Notes under the pieces: generated by a model
Seen by the model: only the letters and a program-made list of their open reading frames with translations
The model's database searches: none
What the model was told of the DNA's origin: nothing
In this document: in pieces, positions 1 to 7,361 of the stretch
Layout: each line of letters begins with the position of its first letter
Numbering within the stretch: position 1 is the first letter of the stretch
Assembly: GCA_030539815.1 (NCBI GenBank)
Contig: JAUNXM010000016.1
Span: 13,066 to 24,785, forward strand
Source: Methanobacterium sp.
GTDB taxonomy: Archaea > Methanobacteriota > Methanobacteria > Methanobacteriales > Methanobacteriaceae
Length of the DNA: 11,720 nucleotides
Direction: 5' to 3'
Made by a program: the position numbers and the translations under genes

Positions 1-279
1 TAATTTCATTGCTTGAGTGGTACCATCAACAACTAATGGCAAAATAAGGAGAATGAATAAGTAAAAGGAAATTTCTATATTTATTATTCTTAAGAAAGCT
101 CCTATGAAGAAACCAAAAAAAACACCTAAGCATCGACTACAAAAAAACTTTTCTAATTTTAAAAATTTAATGCTTCTTTCTTCATTTTTATGGCAAAAAC
201 ATAATCCTACTCTCTTATCTAAAAAATTACAGATTATTACAGGACCAATATCCTTGTCCATTGTATATTCAATTTTCAT
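1..279 (-). CDS. DUF2085-type membrane protein, N-terminal part (cut by left edge)
   Basis: This frame stays open from ATG 279 to the window edge, giving 93 residues with no stop, so the C-terminus is missing. Residues 27-52 contain a Cys-rich pattern, CFCH followed by ERS and then FFCSRCLG. Two hydrophobic segments follow (about 51-66 and 72-84), and then the motif LPLVVDGTTQ (80-89). The order CH..ERS, C.RC.G, membrane helix, DGTTQ matches DUF2085, a family of predicted membrane proteins of unknown function whose conserved cysteines may bind a metal. ATG 279 is chosen because AAGGA (288-284) precedes it and a TATA-like element lies about 35 bp upstream. ATG 309 is also in frame but has no ribosome site. 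It lies 45 bp downstream of the mrr-like gene on the same strand. Family assignment is fairly firm; function is unknown. Confidence 0.75.
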   Translation of the reverse strand, partial: MKIEYTMDKDIGPVIICNFLDKRVGLCFCHKNEERSIKFLKLEKFFCSRCLGVFFGFFIGAFLRIINIEISFYLFILLILPLVVDGTTQAMKL

Positions 280-311
280 GATATCCTTAATTACTTTAAC
301 AATATTCATAA

Positions 312-321
312 TATATATAAA
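312..321 (-). promoter_or_regulatory. TATA-like element upstream of the DUF2085 gene
   Basis: Reading the minus strand, TTTATATATA lies just after the stop codon of the mrr-like gene. A start point about 25 bp downstream would fall near 290, just ahead of the AAGGA ribosome site and ATG 279. This suggests the DUF2085 gene can be transcribed separately from the restriction operon. AT-rich intergenic sequence makes chance matches common, so confidence is low. Confidence 0.35.
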
Positions 322-324
322 TTT

Positions 325-1212
325 TTATTCTTCTGAGAAATAGTCTGTATCCATTCTTTTCACTTCGTATGATGTTATGTTCGACACTCCAATGTTAAAA
401 TCTATCATTAGTTGGGTTAACCTTTCTCCATCAATTAAAACGACCTTGCTGTCAATTATGCTAGCATAATCCTTTGCACCTTCAGAAAATGAAGATGTGG
501 TTATGAATACACCTTTTTTTGCCTGCTGACCTTGCAATGCTCCTGCAAATTTCTGTATTTCTGGTCTTGGAACTGTATTTTCCCATCTTTTAGCCTGTAG
601 ATATATAACATCTAAGCCAAGTCTATCCTCTTTTATTATTCCATCAACTCCCCCATCACCACTTTTCCCTAATGCCTCACCTGCATCTTTGCGAGACCCA
701 CCGTAACCCATTTTAAGGAGTAAGTCTATCACAAGTTTTTCGAAGAATTGGGGAGAGGAATTTTTGACTTGATTTAGCAGGTCTTGAGCTAGGTCATCTC
801 TCAGTTTCTGGTAGCTGGATTCTAATATTTCCTCGGGGGTGTTTTCAGGGTCAGTAATAGGGTCTTTTGATTTAGTTTTAAATTCAACAAAGTCTGGAAA
901 TTTCATTAAGTATTTATTATCAATTTTAGAAGGTTTTGAATCTAAGACGTCCTTACCTATGTTAGTTATGGTAAATGAACCTCTTTTTTTATATTCAACA
1001 AGGCCAGCTTTCTTAAGATAAGTACGTGCCCATCCTACTCTATTCTCCCAAACAGTTTGAGTTCCACTAGGTAAAAGTTCTCTTCTATCATCCTCAGTAA
1101 GTCCAAAGTCCTCAACAAGCTCTTCGAAAGCATCTCTCATAAGATGGTCCTCACCATCGCCAGCCAACTTAAGTAACGGCAACATAATACTTTGATAGTT
1201 AGGTACTCCCAT
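325..1212 (-). CDS. mrr: Mrr-family restriction endonuclease
   Basis: This 295-aa protein is full length for the Mrr family. Residues about 5-90 resemble the Mrr N-terminal winged-helix DNA-binding domain, with WARTYLKKAGL followed by a hairpin. Residues about 140-265 form the Mrr catalytic domain, a PD-(D/E)XK-like nuclease: FFEKLVIDLL (156-165), SGDGGVDG (184-191, metal-binding Asp), IYLQAKRW (203-210, the Q-x-K variant of the active site) and VFITTSSFS (235-243). Mrr enzymes cut DNA endonucleolytically and, in E. coli, act on methylated DNA. ATG 1212 is preceded by AGGGGTG with good spacing. The gene follows the nuclease-methyltransferase gene by 38 bp on the same strand, so they probably form one operon. 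The pairing suggests either a second nuclease protected by the partner's methylation or a methylation-dependent defence. The mrr symbol reflects family membership, not proven specificity. Confidence 0.9.
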   Translation of the reverse strand: MGVPNYQSIMLPLLKLAGDGEDHLMRDAFEELVEDFGLTEDDRRELLPSGTQTVWENRVGWARTYLKKAGLVEYKKRGSFTITNIGKDVLDSKPSKIDNKYLMKFPDFVEFKTKSKDPITDPENTPEEILESSYQKLRDDLAQDLLNQVKNSSPQFFEKLVIDLLLKMGYGGSRKDAGEALGKSGDGGVDGIIKEDRLGLDVIYLQAKRWENTVPRPEIQKFAGALQGQQAKKGVFITTSSFSEGAKDYASIIDSKVVLIDGERLTQLMIDFNIGVSNITSYEVKRMDTDYFSEE

Positions 1213-1250
1213 TTAAACACCCCTTAATTATTATTTCAATCCATAGTATC

Positions 1251-4200
1251 TTAATCATCCTCAATAATCCTTATTTCATCCTCAGATAAACCATATAATT
1301 CATAAACTAATGCATCTATTTGTTTATCCGTTGCATCTATTTGTCGTTGAATTAATTCCTTATCCTGAGGAGTTCTTGCTGAATCTCTATCTTTATGGAG
1401 CTTTAACATTTGTTTTGCAAGAGTGACCATGCGGTCGTGCTTTGCAACATCTTCAGGGTCGTCAAAGTTTATGGTGTGGATAGGGAGTTTTTCTATATAT
1501 TGGCGGTTTAAAGCAATATACCCTCCTCTAAATGATGTACTGGTGGTTTTAAGGAAAAAAGTTGAGAGAGTGGAGTTTAAAATTCCCAATAAATAGTAGT
1601 AAGACAAGAGGACATCTTTATTCAAAGATACAGCATATCCGCCCCCTCCACCCCCACCACTTCCTGCAAAGTAATATTTACCATTCATATCTGGTGAAAA
1701 TGAGCTTTTATTAGCTAATGAAGGAACAACAAGTTTTGGTATTCCAAAACGAGTATGGTTTTTCTTGTAAACGTATCCATACCAGTTTTTCCCCATTTTT
1801 CCTTTGTTACGTGATTTTAATTGTTTTTTATTCTCTTCAAGATATTCCCAAGTTAAAGGATATTTGTCTTTATAGTCTTCTGGAGTTATTAGCACAGATT
1901 TACCATTTTCTATAACGTATGGAAATATTAATCGCTTAGTAACATTTTCAAGGAAATATCTACGGATATTGACAGAACCTTTTAAGAAATATTTCAAGTG
2001 GTCATTTTCAAACCAGTGTTCTTTCTCAGTAGCCTTAGATTTACAAAGTACAAGATTATCCTTTCGGGATACTTCATTTACAACGAAAATATCATCTCCA
2101 TTTGTCTGTAAACCTACAAATAAATGTGCTATGTTGCCTAATTTAACTGGCATTTCACTTAATTTATCGAATATTTCAGCTCCAGGACCAACAATAAAGT
2201 TCCATTCTTCTCCCGTAACCTTTCCTGAAGAAACTTCTCCTTCAATGGCTTCACATAAAATTCTCCATTTTAGCAAATCATCAACCTTCGCAAAATTGAA
2301 CTTTTTACTTGGAGATTTGTTTAAAAACAACAAACACGTATATGTGGTAGCTTTTTCAAAGACTTGTTGATCACCAAAATGCACAACCTTATTCAGATTC
2401 TTGCCGTCTGCGATAATTGACCTTAACTGCTGCCCATATTTAGCATTAAAGAATTTATGTGGTAAAATGTAGCCTAGAAGTCCCTTTTCATTCAATAGGT
2501 CAAGTCCTTTCTCCACAAAGACCACATAAATATCGTAATTCCCTTTGCTGGCTGAATGATAGTTTTCCTTGTAGAACTCTACTTCTTGAGGTGCCCATTC
2601 TTTCAATGCCTGTATCCTGATGTAAGGTGGATTCCCAATCACTGCATCAAAACCACCAAGGGCAAATATCTCTGCAAACTCGCTTTCCCAATCAAACGGG
2701 TTAATTCTTTTAATGTCTTCTCCTGTTAACTCAAGACTGGGATCATTGAATATCTCTGGGCCTATTAATGTGTTCCCACATTTAATGTTGGATCCTAAAT
2801 CTGGCAGTGCTCTCTCTTTAAAGAGCTTCTGTTGAGCTTCCAAAGCATCCCTGTTTTCTCCTTCAAGTACCTCCAATAGTAAGCTCAATTTGGTAACTCC
2901 AACCGCCTGAACGTCAATGTCTACTCCATAAATATTGTTTAGGAGTATTCTTTTCTTTTCTTGAATTGTAAGGTGCCATTCACCATTTTTACCTTCATAA
3001 ATCTTATCATTAAGCCTTTTTTTATCCTTTTGCTTTGAATAATAATCTCTATGCCATTGCAAGAGATATTTGTACGCCCCTAATAGAAATGAACCCGAAC
3101 CACAAGCTGAGTCTAATATTTTTAATTTGGAAACCTTGTTAGGAGTTTTATTCTTACATAATTTTCCGATAGTGTCCTCTACAATGTAATCAACGATGTA
3201 TTCGGGGGTATAAAAAACTCCACCTGCTTTTTTGACTTCTGGTTTCTCTTCTACTTTTGCTTGGTGTCCTTTAGTTAAACGGATGACTTTTCCCAAAAAT
3301 TGTTCATAAACATTCCCTAATATCTCTGGTGGAAGTACAGAAAATTCGTAAGGACTTTCAGGATAGTAAAGACTTTTTAGAATAGTTTTAAACACACCAT
3401 CATCTATATTGAGGTGAAGTGATAGTTCATCAGGTTCAGTAGGTCTGCCTTTTTCTTGTGTGAAATGGAATAGTCCTGAGTTGTATTTAGTGTCTGCATC
3501 TCTGCAAAATTCTCCAAATTTTTGATATATATTGTCAGTATCTAGTAAGGAACGTAATTTTTCGTATTTTTCGATTCCTCTGTCTTCACACATTCTTAAA
3601 AATATTATTCTGTCTATTGTTTGTTGTACTGAGTAGTTTAACTCTTCAACTGTGAGTTCAGGGTTCCTGAGTGCAATGTTTTTGGCGAATAATTCTCTCC
3701 AGTTCTCTATCTCTGATAGGAATTCATCGTCAACTTCTGTTGTTCCCCTCTTCTTCTTGGTAGATTCAGCATATTTATCAAACGACCCTTTTAATACAGC
3801 ATCCTTCGAGAAATTATTATATAGGTAATCCCATTCCTCAACGTAATCCTTATAGCTCAAATACTTTATTCTACCCACACTTGCTCTGTCGGTTTTCTTA
3901 GGTCTTGACCTGGAATCATAAACTGCAAGTTCCTCAAAATCAGTCAGAATCGATAATGGTAATTTTGCACTCCATGCATAACGTCGGAGCTGGTATGATG
4001 GTTTGATGTCTTTATCAATATTGACAGAAGGTTTTTTTGCTTCGACAAAGAACATTTTACGTCCAGTAAGAGTGAAACAATAATCAGGTGCTTTTGTTCC
4101 GCCAGCAACTTTTATTGAGTCTTCAAAAATAACATCTCTATATTGGGGTGCAGCTCCTGAAACATTATCTACATCCCATCCAAGAGCTTTAAAGAGTGGG

Positions 4201-4313
4201 TTAATGAACTCCTGCTTTAGTTGTTCTTCTTTGTAACTAGGATTTTTATAAGCTTCTATATTGCGTTTGAATTTATCCACTAGTTCTATTATTTCCGCTG
4301 GAGCCCCAGACAA
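1251..4313 (-). CDS. Type IIG-like restriction endonuclease / N6-adenine DNA methyltransferase
   Basis: This 1020-aa single-chain enzyme has both nuclease and methyltransferase parts. Residues about 25-145 look like an HsdR-N-type PD-(D/E)XK nuclease (D77 in APDY, E91 and K93 in VEAKKP). A helical region follows. The methyltransferase spans about 360-700: GVFYTPEYIVDYI (365-377), SAM-binding motif I ILDSACGSGSFLLGAY (399-414), acidic GVDID (463-467) and catalytic NPPY (561-564), typical of adenine-N6 enzymes. The region about 720-960 resembles a TaqI/Eco57I-like target-recognition domain and contains a run of seven glycines (886-892). Together these predict cleavage and modification of a specific DNA site. 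The start is TTG 4313, supported by GGGGTGAT three bases upstream; no ATG lies upstream in frame. The mrr-like gene follows. Upstream, 4333-4355 holds an ATTAGT/ACTAAT inverted repeat around a TATA-like TTTAATAAA, a possible control site. Recognition sequence cannot be read from the gene. Confidence 0.92.
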   Translation of the reverse strand: MSGAPAEIIELVDKFKRNIEAYKNPSYKEEQLKQEFINPLFKALGWDVDNVSGAAPQYRDVIFEDSIKVAGGTKAPDYCFTLTGRKMFFVEAKKPSVNIDKDIKPSYQLRRYAWSAKLPLSILTDFEELAVYDSRSRPKKTDRASVGRIKYLSYKDYVEEWDYLYNNFSKDAVLKGSFDKYAESTKKKRGTTEVDDEFLSEIENWRELFAKNIALRNPELTVEELNYSVQQTIDRIIFLRMCEDRGIEKYEKLRSLLDTDNIYQKFGEFCRDADTKYNSGLFHFTQEKGRPTEPDELSLHLNIDDGVFKTILKSLYYPESPYEFSVLPPEILGNVYEQFLGKVIRLTKGHQAKVEEKPEVKKAGGVFYTPEYIVDYIVEDTIGKLCKNKTPNKVSKLKILDSACGSGSFLLGAYKYLLQWHRDYYSKQKDKKRLNDKIYEGKNGEWHLTIQEKKRILLNNIYGVDIDVQAVGVTKLSLLLEVLEGENRDALEAQQKLFKERALPDLGSNIKCGNTLIGPEIFNDPSLELTGEDIKRINPFDWESEFAEIFALGGFDAVIGNPPYIRIQALKEWAPQEVEFYKENYHSASKGNYDIYVVFVEKGLDLLNEKGLLGYILPHKFFNAKYGQQLRSIIADGKNLNKVVHFGDQQVFEKATTYTCLLFLNKSPSKKFNFAKVDDLLKWRILCEAIEGEVSSGKVTGEEWNFIVGPGAEIFDKLSEMPVKLGNIAHLFVGLQTNGDDIFVVNEVSRKDNLVLCKSKATEKEHWFENDHLKYFLKGSVNIRRYFLENVTKRLIFPYVIENGKSVLITPEDYKDKYPLTWEYLEENKKQLKSRNKGKMGKNWYGYVYKKNHTRFGIPKLVVPSLANKSSFSPDMNGKYYFAGSGGGGGGGYAVSLNKDVLLSYYYLLGILNSTLSTFFLKTTSTSFRGGYIALNRQYIEKLPIHTINFDDPEDVAKHDRMVTLAKQMLKLHKDRDSARTPQDKELIQRQIDATDKQIDALVYELYGLSEDEIRIIEDD

Positions 4314-4536
4314 TAAATCACCCCATTCAATAATTAGTGTATTTATTAAACTAATCTTAAATTTTACTATTTTTTAGTCATAAGAGATCATTGAGCACAA
4401 TATAGGAGAATCCCCTCATGGAAATAATAAACTTTTAACTTTACCTGCACATCTACACAGTTTTACCAATATGGCACTATCTTCACCAGTATATGCTTAA
4501 ATAAATTCATGTTTTAATTTAAAAATGTATTTTAAA

Positions 4537-4710
4537 AGATGGGCGAAGTGGGTGTAAATAACAGCTGACATATAGGGCAGGTTGCACTTTTTTGGGTTAG
4601 TATTGCATTAAATTTAGTAATTTACTCATAAATATAGCAACAAATTTATTCATTCAGGAATATATTGACTTATTGTGGAATGTGGGGGTGGGGAATAGGT
4701 GTGGATGTTT
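4537..4710 (+). repeat. Diverged long direct repeat, copy 1
   Basis: This copy aligns without gaps to 5007-5180 at an offset of exactly 470 bp. Three sub-blocks are conserved: the left box AGATGGGCGAAGTGGGTGTA (4537-4556, 18 of 20 identical), an AT-rich box (4621-4657, 32 of 37) and a G-rich box (4671-4710, 35 of 40, including GGGAATAGGTGTGG). The roughly 65 bp between the first and second boxes has diverged. Box-wise conservation with fixed spacing suggests protein-binding sites rather than a recent duplication. Confidence 0.8.
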
Positions 4711-4947
4711 ATTGCAGCTAGTGGCATGAGTATGATTTTTTTCCCTTTAAGTTTAGCTTCGTTTTTTGGTAATGACATAGACATTAACCAACTCATGAAG
4801 GGGTTCTTTATAAGGGTAGGCAAAATTATTGATGTATGAGTTGATAATTAAGTAGGTAAATATGTTTATTTTTATTTAATTATATCTTACTATAATTTAA
4901 TGATAGGTAAATTTCACTCCTCAGATTTGTCCTAAGAATGAAAAACA

Positions 4948-4975
4948 CCAATATAGTTATTTATCAACATATTGG
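4948..4975. repeat. Inverted repeat CCAATAT/ATATTGG
   Basis: A perfect 7-bp inverted repeat (4948-4954 and 4969-4975) with a 14-bp AT-rich spacer lies about 30 bp before copy 2 of the long repeat. It could be a dyad protein-binding site or a small hairpin in single-stranded DNA. In sequence this AT-rich, chance arms of this size are possible. Confidence 0.4.
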
Positions 4976-5006
4976 GCTATAAATATACTTAGAAATTGGT
5001 TTGGGA

Positions 5007-5180
5007 AGATGTGCGAAGTGTGTGTATATTGTGTCCGTGGGATAGGGGAGATGGCTCATTTTTGACTTAAAATCATCTTTTATTTTATAATTTATTCATA
5101 AATATAGCTAAAAATTTATTTATTCATTAAATTATTGGGTTATTATTGAATGTGGGGGTTGGGAATAGGTGTGGGTGTGT
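5007..5180 (+). repeat. Diverged long direct repeat, copy 2
   Basis: This is the second copy, with left box AGATGTGCGAAGTGTGTGTA, an AT-rich box at 5091-5127 and a G-rich box ending at 5180. It lies about 200 bp before the RHH start codon. A further AGATGGGCAA at 5235-5244 repeats the first ten bases of the left box of copy 1 with one mismatch, so short elements may extend toward the promoter. Confidence 0.8.
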
Positions 5181-5309
5181 TTTTTTTTAGATTCCAAAAG
5201 GTTTTTATGTTGTTACATTATTGTTATGAATTTAAGATGGGCAATATATGGCTGTTAATTTCTTTTAAATACGATTAAAATCCACCCATTTAATTTTCAT
5301 AAAAGAATA

Positions 5310-5335
5310 ACTATCTAATTAACAATTAAGATAGT
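5310..5335. promoter_or_regulatory. Inverted repeat, probable operator of the RHH-helicase operon
   Basis: The arms ACTATCT (5310-5316) and AGATAGT (5329-5335) form a perfect 7-bp inverted repeat; the inner bases are also near-symmetric (AATT on both sides). It ends 3 bp before the TATA box, where an archaeal BRE would sit. CopG-like RHH repressors bind such dyads at their own promoters, so autorepression by the downstream 68-aa protein is a reasonable inference. Confidence 0.5.
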
Positions 5336-5338
5336 AAT

Positions 5339-5349
5339 ATTTATATAAT
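5339..5349 (+). promoter_or_regulatory. TATA box of the RHH-helicase operon
   Basis: ATTTATATAAT is a good match to the archaeal TATA element. A start point about 25 bp downstream would be near 5369, giving a leader of roughly 27 nt that includes the GAGGTG ribosome site (5383-5388). A weaker TATA-like ACATATAAAA lies at 5368-5377. Confidence 0.55.
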
Positions 5350-5395
5350 CAGAGAATAAAAGATGTACATATAAAATTACTTGAGGTGTTTAAAA

Positions 5396-5602
5396 GTGCA
5401 GTACAAGAAATTAGTACATTTAAGACCAGAGCAAAAGGAAGCTTTGGACAATATAAAAGAAGAAATAAGTTTTAATGGTGGTTATGTGTCTGTAATGCGT
5501 TTAATCAATGATTCAATACAGATATTCATTGACCACTATGGGGAAGAAGCTGTTGAGAGGTATTCGCCTATGTATGCAAAAAGGAAATTAACAGGAGATT
5601 AG
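5396..5602 (+). CDS. Small ribbon-helix-helix (CopG-like) DNA-binding protein
   Basis: This 68-aa protein begins at GTG 5396, chosen because GAGGTG (5383-5388) sits 7 nt upstream. A TTG at 5381 is in frame but would place that ribosome site inside the gene. The predicted layout fits a ribbon-helix-helix fold: a short strand near the N-terminus (YKKLVHLRPEQ), a first helix (about KEALDNIKEEI), a glycine turn and a second helix (SVMRLINDSIQIFIDHY). Such proteins bind DNA as dimers and often repress their own promoter or set plasmid copy number. The gene lies 13 nt before the helicase gene on the same strand, so the two are almost certainly co-transcribed. The match is to the fold rather than to a named family. 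The job proposed here, control of replication gene expression, comes from context. Confidence 0.75.
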   Translation: MQYKKLVHLRPEQKEALDNIKEEISFNGGYVSVMRLINDSIQIFIDHYGEEAVERYSPMYAKRKLTGD

Positions 5603-5615
5603 GTTGTGAGTTAGA

Positions 5616-7361
5616 ATGCAAGAAAAAGAAGAAAAAAAAAGTACACCAAATAAAGAATCAACTGCTGATAATAAAAAGATGTTGTTTCACGAAAGAGATG
5701 TTAAAATAGGCAGTAATGAAATCACCCTTTTTTGTGAAGAGTTAGAAGGTGGCGAGTTACATATTCGCCATAAGAAGGAAGGTAGTAAAACTTTTTATAC
5801 GCAGTGGATTTTAAAAAACGGGAAAATGCAAGAAAGGTCACGTCAAATTAAAAGTACCACTTCTATGGCAGTAAGTAACCCTCATAGGGATAATCAACTT
5901 AAAAATGAGGCTAAAAGCTTATTCAACGTTGATGTTGAACAGCATTTAATGGATGCAGGCCGATACATTAGTACTAACCAGAACGAAATATTCCCTCCCA
6001 AATCTTTCCTGGAGAGGAGTCTTAAGGATAGTCAACTTCTCGGAATAGCTAATGAAATTGAAAAAAGAGAAAAAATAGTTAAACATAGTCTTACAGGTGA
6101 GTTGTACAGGTATAAAAAAAAAGAGGGTTTTTATGCGCAATTTGACCACAAACAGTTTGCTAGTTACTTGGCCCAACTTTACAAAGAAAAGTTTCTTGCA
6201 GATGAGGTTTCTAAAATATTAGGGTCATTTGCCAATTTAAAAGAAGAATCAGGAAACTACATAGCCCTAAAAAATTGCCTATTGAATCTAGAGACGTTAG
6301 AAACAGAACCTTTTAATAAAGAAAAGTTTGTCACATTTCAAGTCCCATATCAATGGAATCCCAAAGCTAAGTCCGCTTTTTTTGAAACAAAAATTAAACA
6401 GATACTTGGAGACAATTTGGAGTTATTTCTACAAATCCTCGGATATTGTTTCACTCCTTCAATCACTCACCAAAAAATGTTCTTTATCACTGGTACTGGG
6501 GGTAATGGTAAGTCAACTTTGATGGCTCTTATTAAAGCTATTTTCAGCGATAGTGTAGCTGCTGTGGCCTTGCACCAATTTAAAAACGAGTTTGGACTAC
6601 AACCTTTACTTGGTAAACGAATAAATCTTTTATATGACTTGCCAATGGAGGAAATTAAAGATACAGGTCAAATTAAGGCCATAACTGGGGGAGATTTAGT
6701 AAACATTAACCGTAAGCACAAAGAAACCGTAAACACCGTTTTAGGATGTAAAATTATTGGGATAGGAAACTATTTACCTCCCGTTAATGATGATTCTTAT
6801 GCATTCTGGCGTCGAATAATACACATAGAACTCACAAACACATTCAAAGATGACAATGATGATGTAGAAATAAAAAATAAACTCATAGAAGATACTGAAG
6901 GGATGGAATGGCTTATTTATCAATCTATATGTGCATACAAAAATGTAGAAGTAAATGGTTGGGCATCAGAGAAAACACAAGACGACATTAGAAAAGAATA
7001 CCTTTTACTGTCCGATCCATGTTTATATGCTGCCGAAGAGCTATTCGAAAAAACAATAGACCCTGATGATTACTTAGCCAGGGATGAAGTTGTGAATATT
7101 ATCTCAGATTATTTAAAGGCACAAAAGATTAAGCTACCTAAGAGTAACAAACCTTACTATAAAGCTATTAGGAGTATAGGTGGTGAAGACATTTATAAAA
7201 CTTTAACATATAATAAAATTAGAGCTTTTGCATTCATTAAGACTAAAAACGTATCCGACACTAGAAAAACTGAAGAAGAACAAGTTTTAGCAACTCAGGG
7301 AAATGTAGATGCACCTACAGAGCTTGAAGGCCATATTCTGGAAGAGGACGATGTTTGGTAA
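5616..7361 (+). CDS. P4/D5-type superfamily 3 helicase (phage/plasmid replication protein)
   Basis: This 581-aa protein carries the core of phage/plasmid P4-type replication helicases. Residues about 213-251 match the D5_N region (NYIALKNCLLNLET, then PYQWNPKA). The SF3 ATPase follows: Walker A GTGGNGKST (293-301), Walker B-like INLLYDLP (336-343), ITGGDLVNINRKHKE (356-370, B-prime), and motif C IGIGNYLPP (381-389, sensor Asn) leading to FWRR (397-400, arginine finger). Residues about 460-545 resemble the C-terminal winged-helix domain of the family. Proteins of this kind form hexamers that unwind DNA at an origin. The first 200 residues show no recognisable primase-polymerase motifs, so it probably relies on a separate primase; the N-terminal ~100 residues are polar and unrecognised and might hold origin binding. 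ATG 5616 follows the RHH gene by 13 nt with only a weak ribosome site, suggesting translational coupling. Confidence 0.9.
   Translation: MQEKEEKKSTPNKESTADNKKMLFHERDVKIGSNEITLFCEELEGGELHIRHKKEGSKTFYTQWILKNGKMQERSRQIKSTTSMAVSNPHRDNQLKNEAKSLFNVDVEQHLMDAGRYISTNQNEIFPPKSFLERSLKDSQLLGIANEIEKREKIVKHSLTGELYRYKKKEGFYAQFDHKQFASYLAQLYKEKFLADEVSKILGSFANLKEESGNYIALKNCLLNLETLETEPFNKEKFVTFQVPYQWNPKAKSAFFETKIKQILGDNLELFLQILGYCFTPSITHQKMFFITGTGGNGKSTLMALIKAIFSDSVAAVALHQFKNEFGLQPLLGKRINLLYDLPMEEIKDTGQIKAITGGDLVNINRKHKETVNTVLGCKIIGIGNYLPPVNDDSYAFWRRIIHIELTNTFKDDNDDVEIKNKLIEDTEGMEWLIYQSICAYKNVEVNGWASEKTQDDIRKEYLLLSDPCLYAAEELFEKTIDPDDYLARDEVVNIISDYLKAQKIKLPKSNKPYYKAIRSIGGEDIYKTLTYNKIRAFAFIKTKNVSDTRKTEEEQVLATQGNVDAPTELEGHILEEDDVW

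Larger units (their letters stand above)
4325..5380. other. Long non-coding region, candidate replication origin
   Basis: About 1 kb between the divergent restriction operon and the RHH-helicase operon carries no convincing gene. It is very AT-rich but punctuated by G-rich boxes on the plus strand (4681-4704, 5151-5175). It contains two copies of a long diverged direct repeat 470 bp apart, several short inverted repeats (4789-4796 with 4836-4843; 4948-4954 with 4969-4975) and a 9-bp direct repeat TAGGTAAAT (4853-4861 and 4904-4912). Repeats plus easily melted DNA next to a replicative helicase gene are what a plasmid or viral origin looks like. I saw no match to the TTACA-TTGAAA type of chromosomal origin box known from Methanothermobacter. 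The origin role is inference. Confidence 0.5.

Noticed and set aside
104..343. Plus-strand open frame of 79 codons with a hydrophobic C-terminus
   Set aside because: It lies opposite the DUF2085-like gene and the end of the mrr-like gene, has no clear ribosome site or family motif, and its hydrophobicity is a by-product of the AT-rich opposite strand.
839..2370. Plus-strand frames at 839-1021, 1718-1915 and 1969-2370
   Set aside because: All are antisense to the well-supported mrr-like and Type IIG-like genes and show no recognisable protein features.
4705..4839. 44-codon plus-strand frame starting ATG after AGGTG in the origin-like region
   Set aside because: The ribosome-site-like AGGTG is part of the repeated G-rich box. 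The equivalent position in repeat copy 2 has no related coding sequence, so the frame is not conserved within the window.
5381..5395. TTG 5381 as the start of the RHH protein
   Set aside because: It would place the strong GAGGTG ribosome site inside the gene; GTG 5396 is correctly spaced from it.
5946..6522. Frames at 5946-6176 (minus) and 6328-6522 (plus) inside the helicase gene
   Set aside because: They are shadows of the helicase reading frame, which has a continuous set of SF3 motifs.
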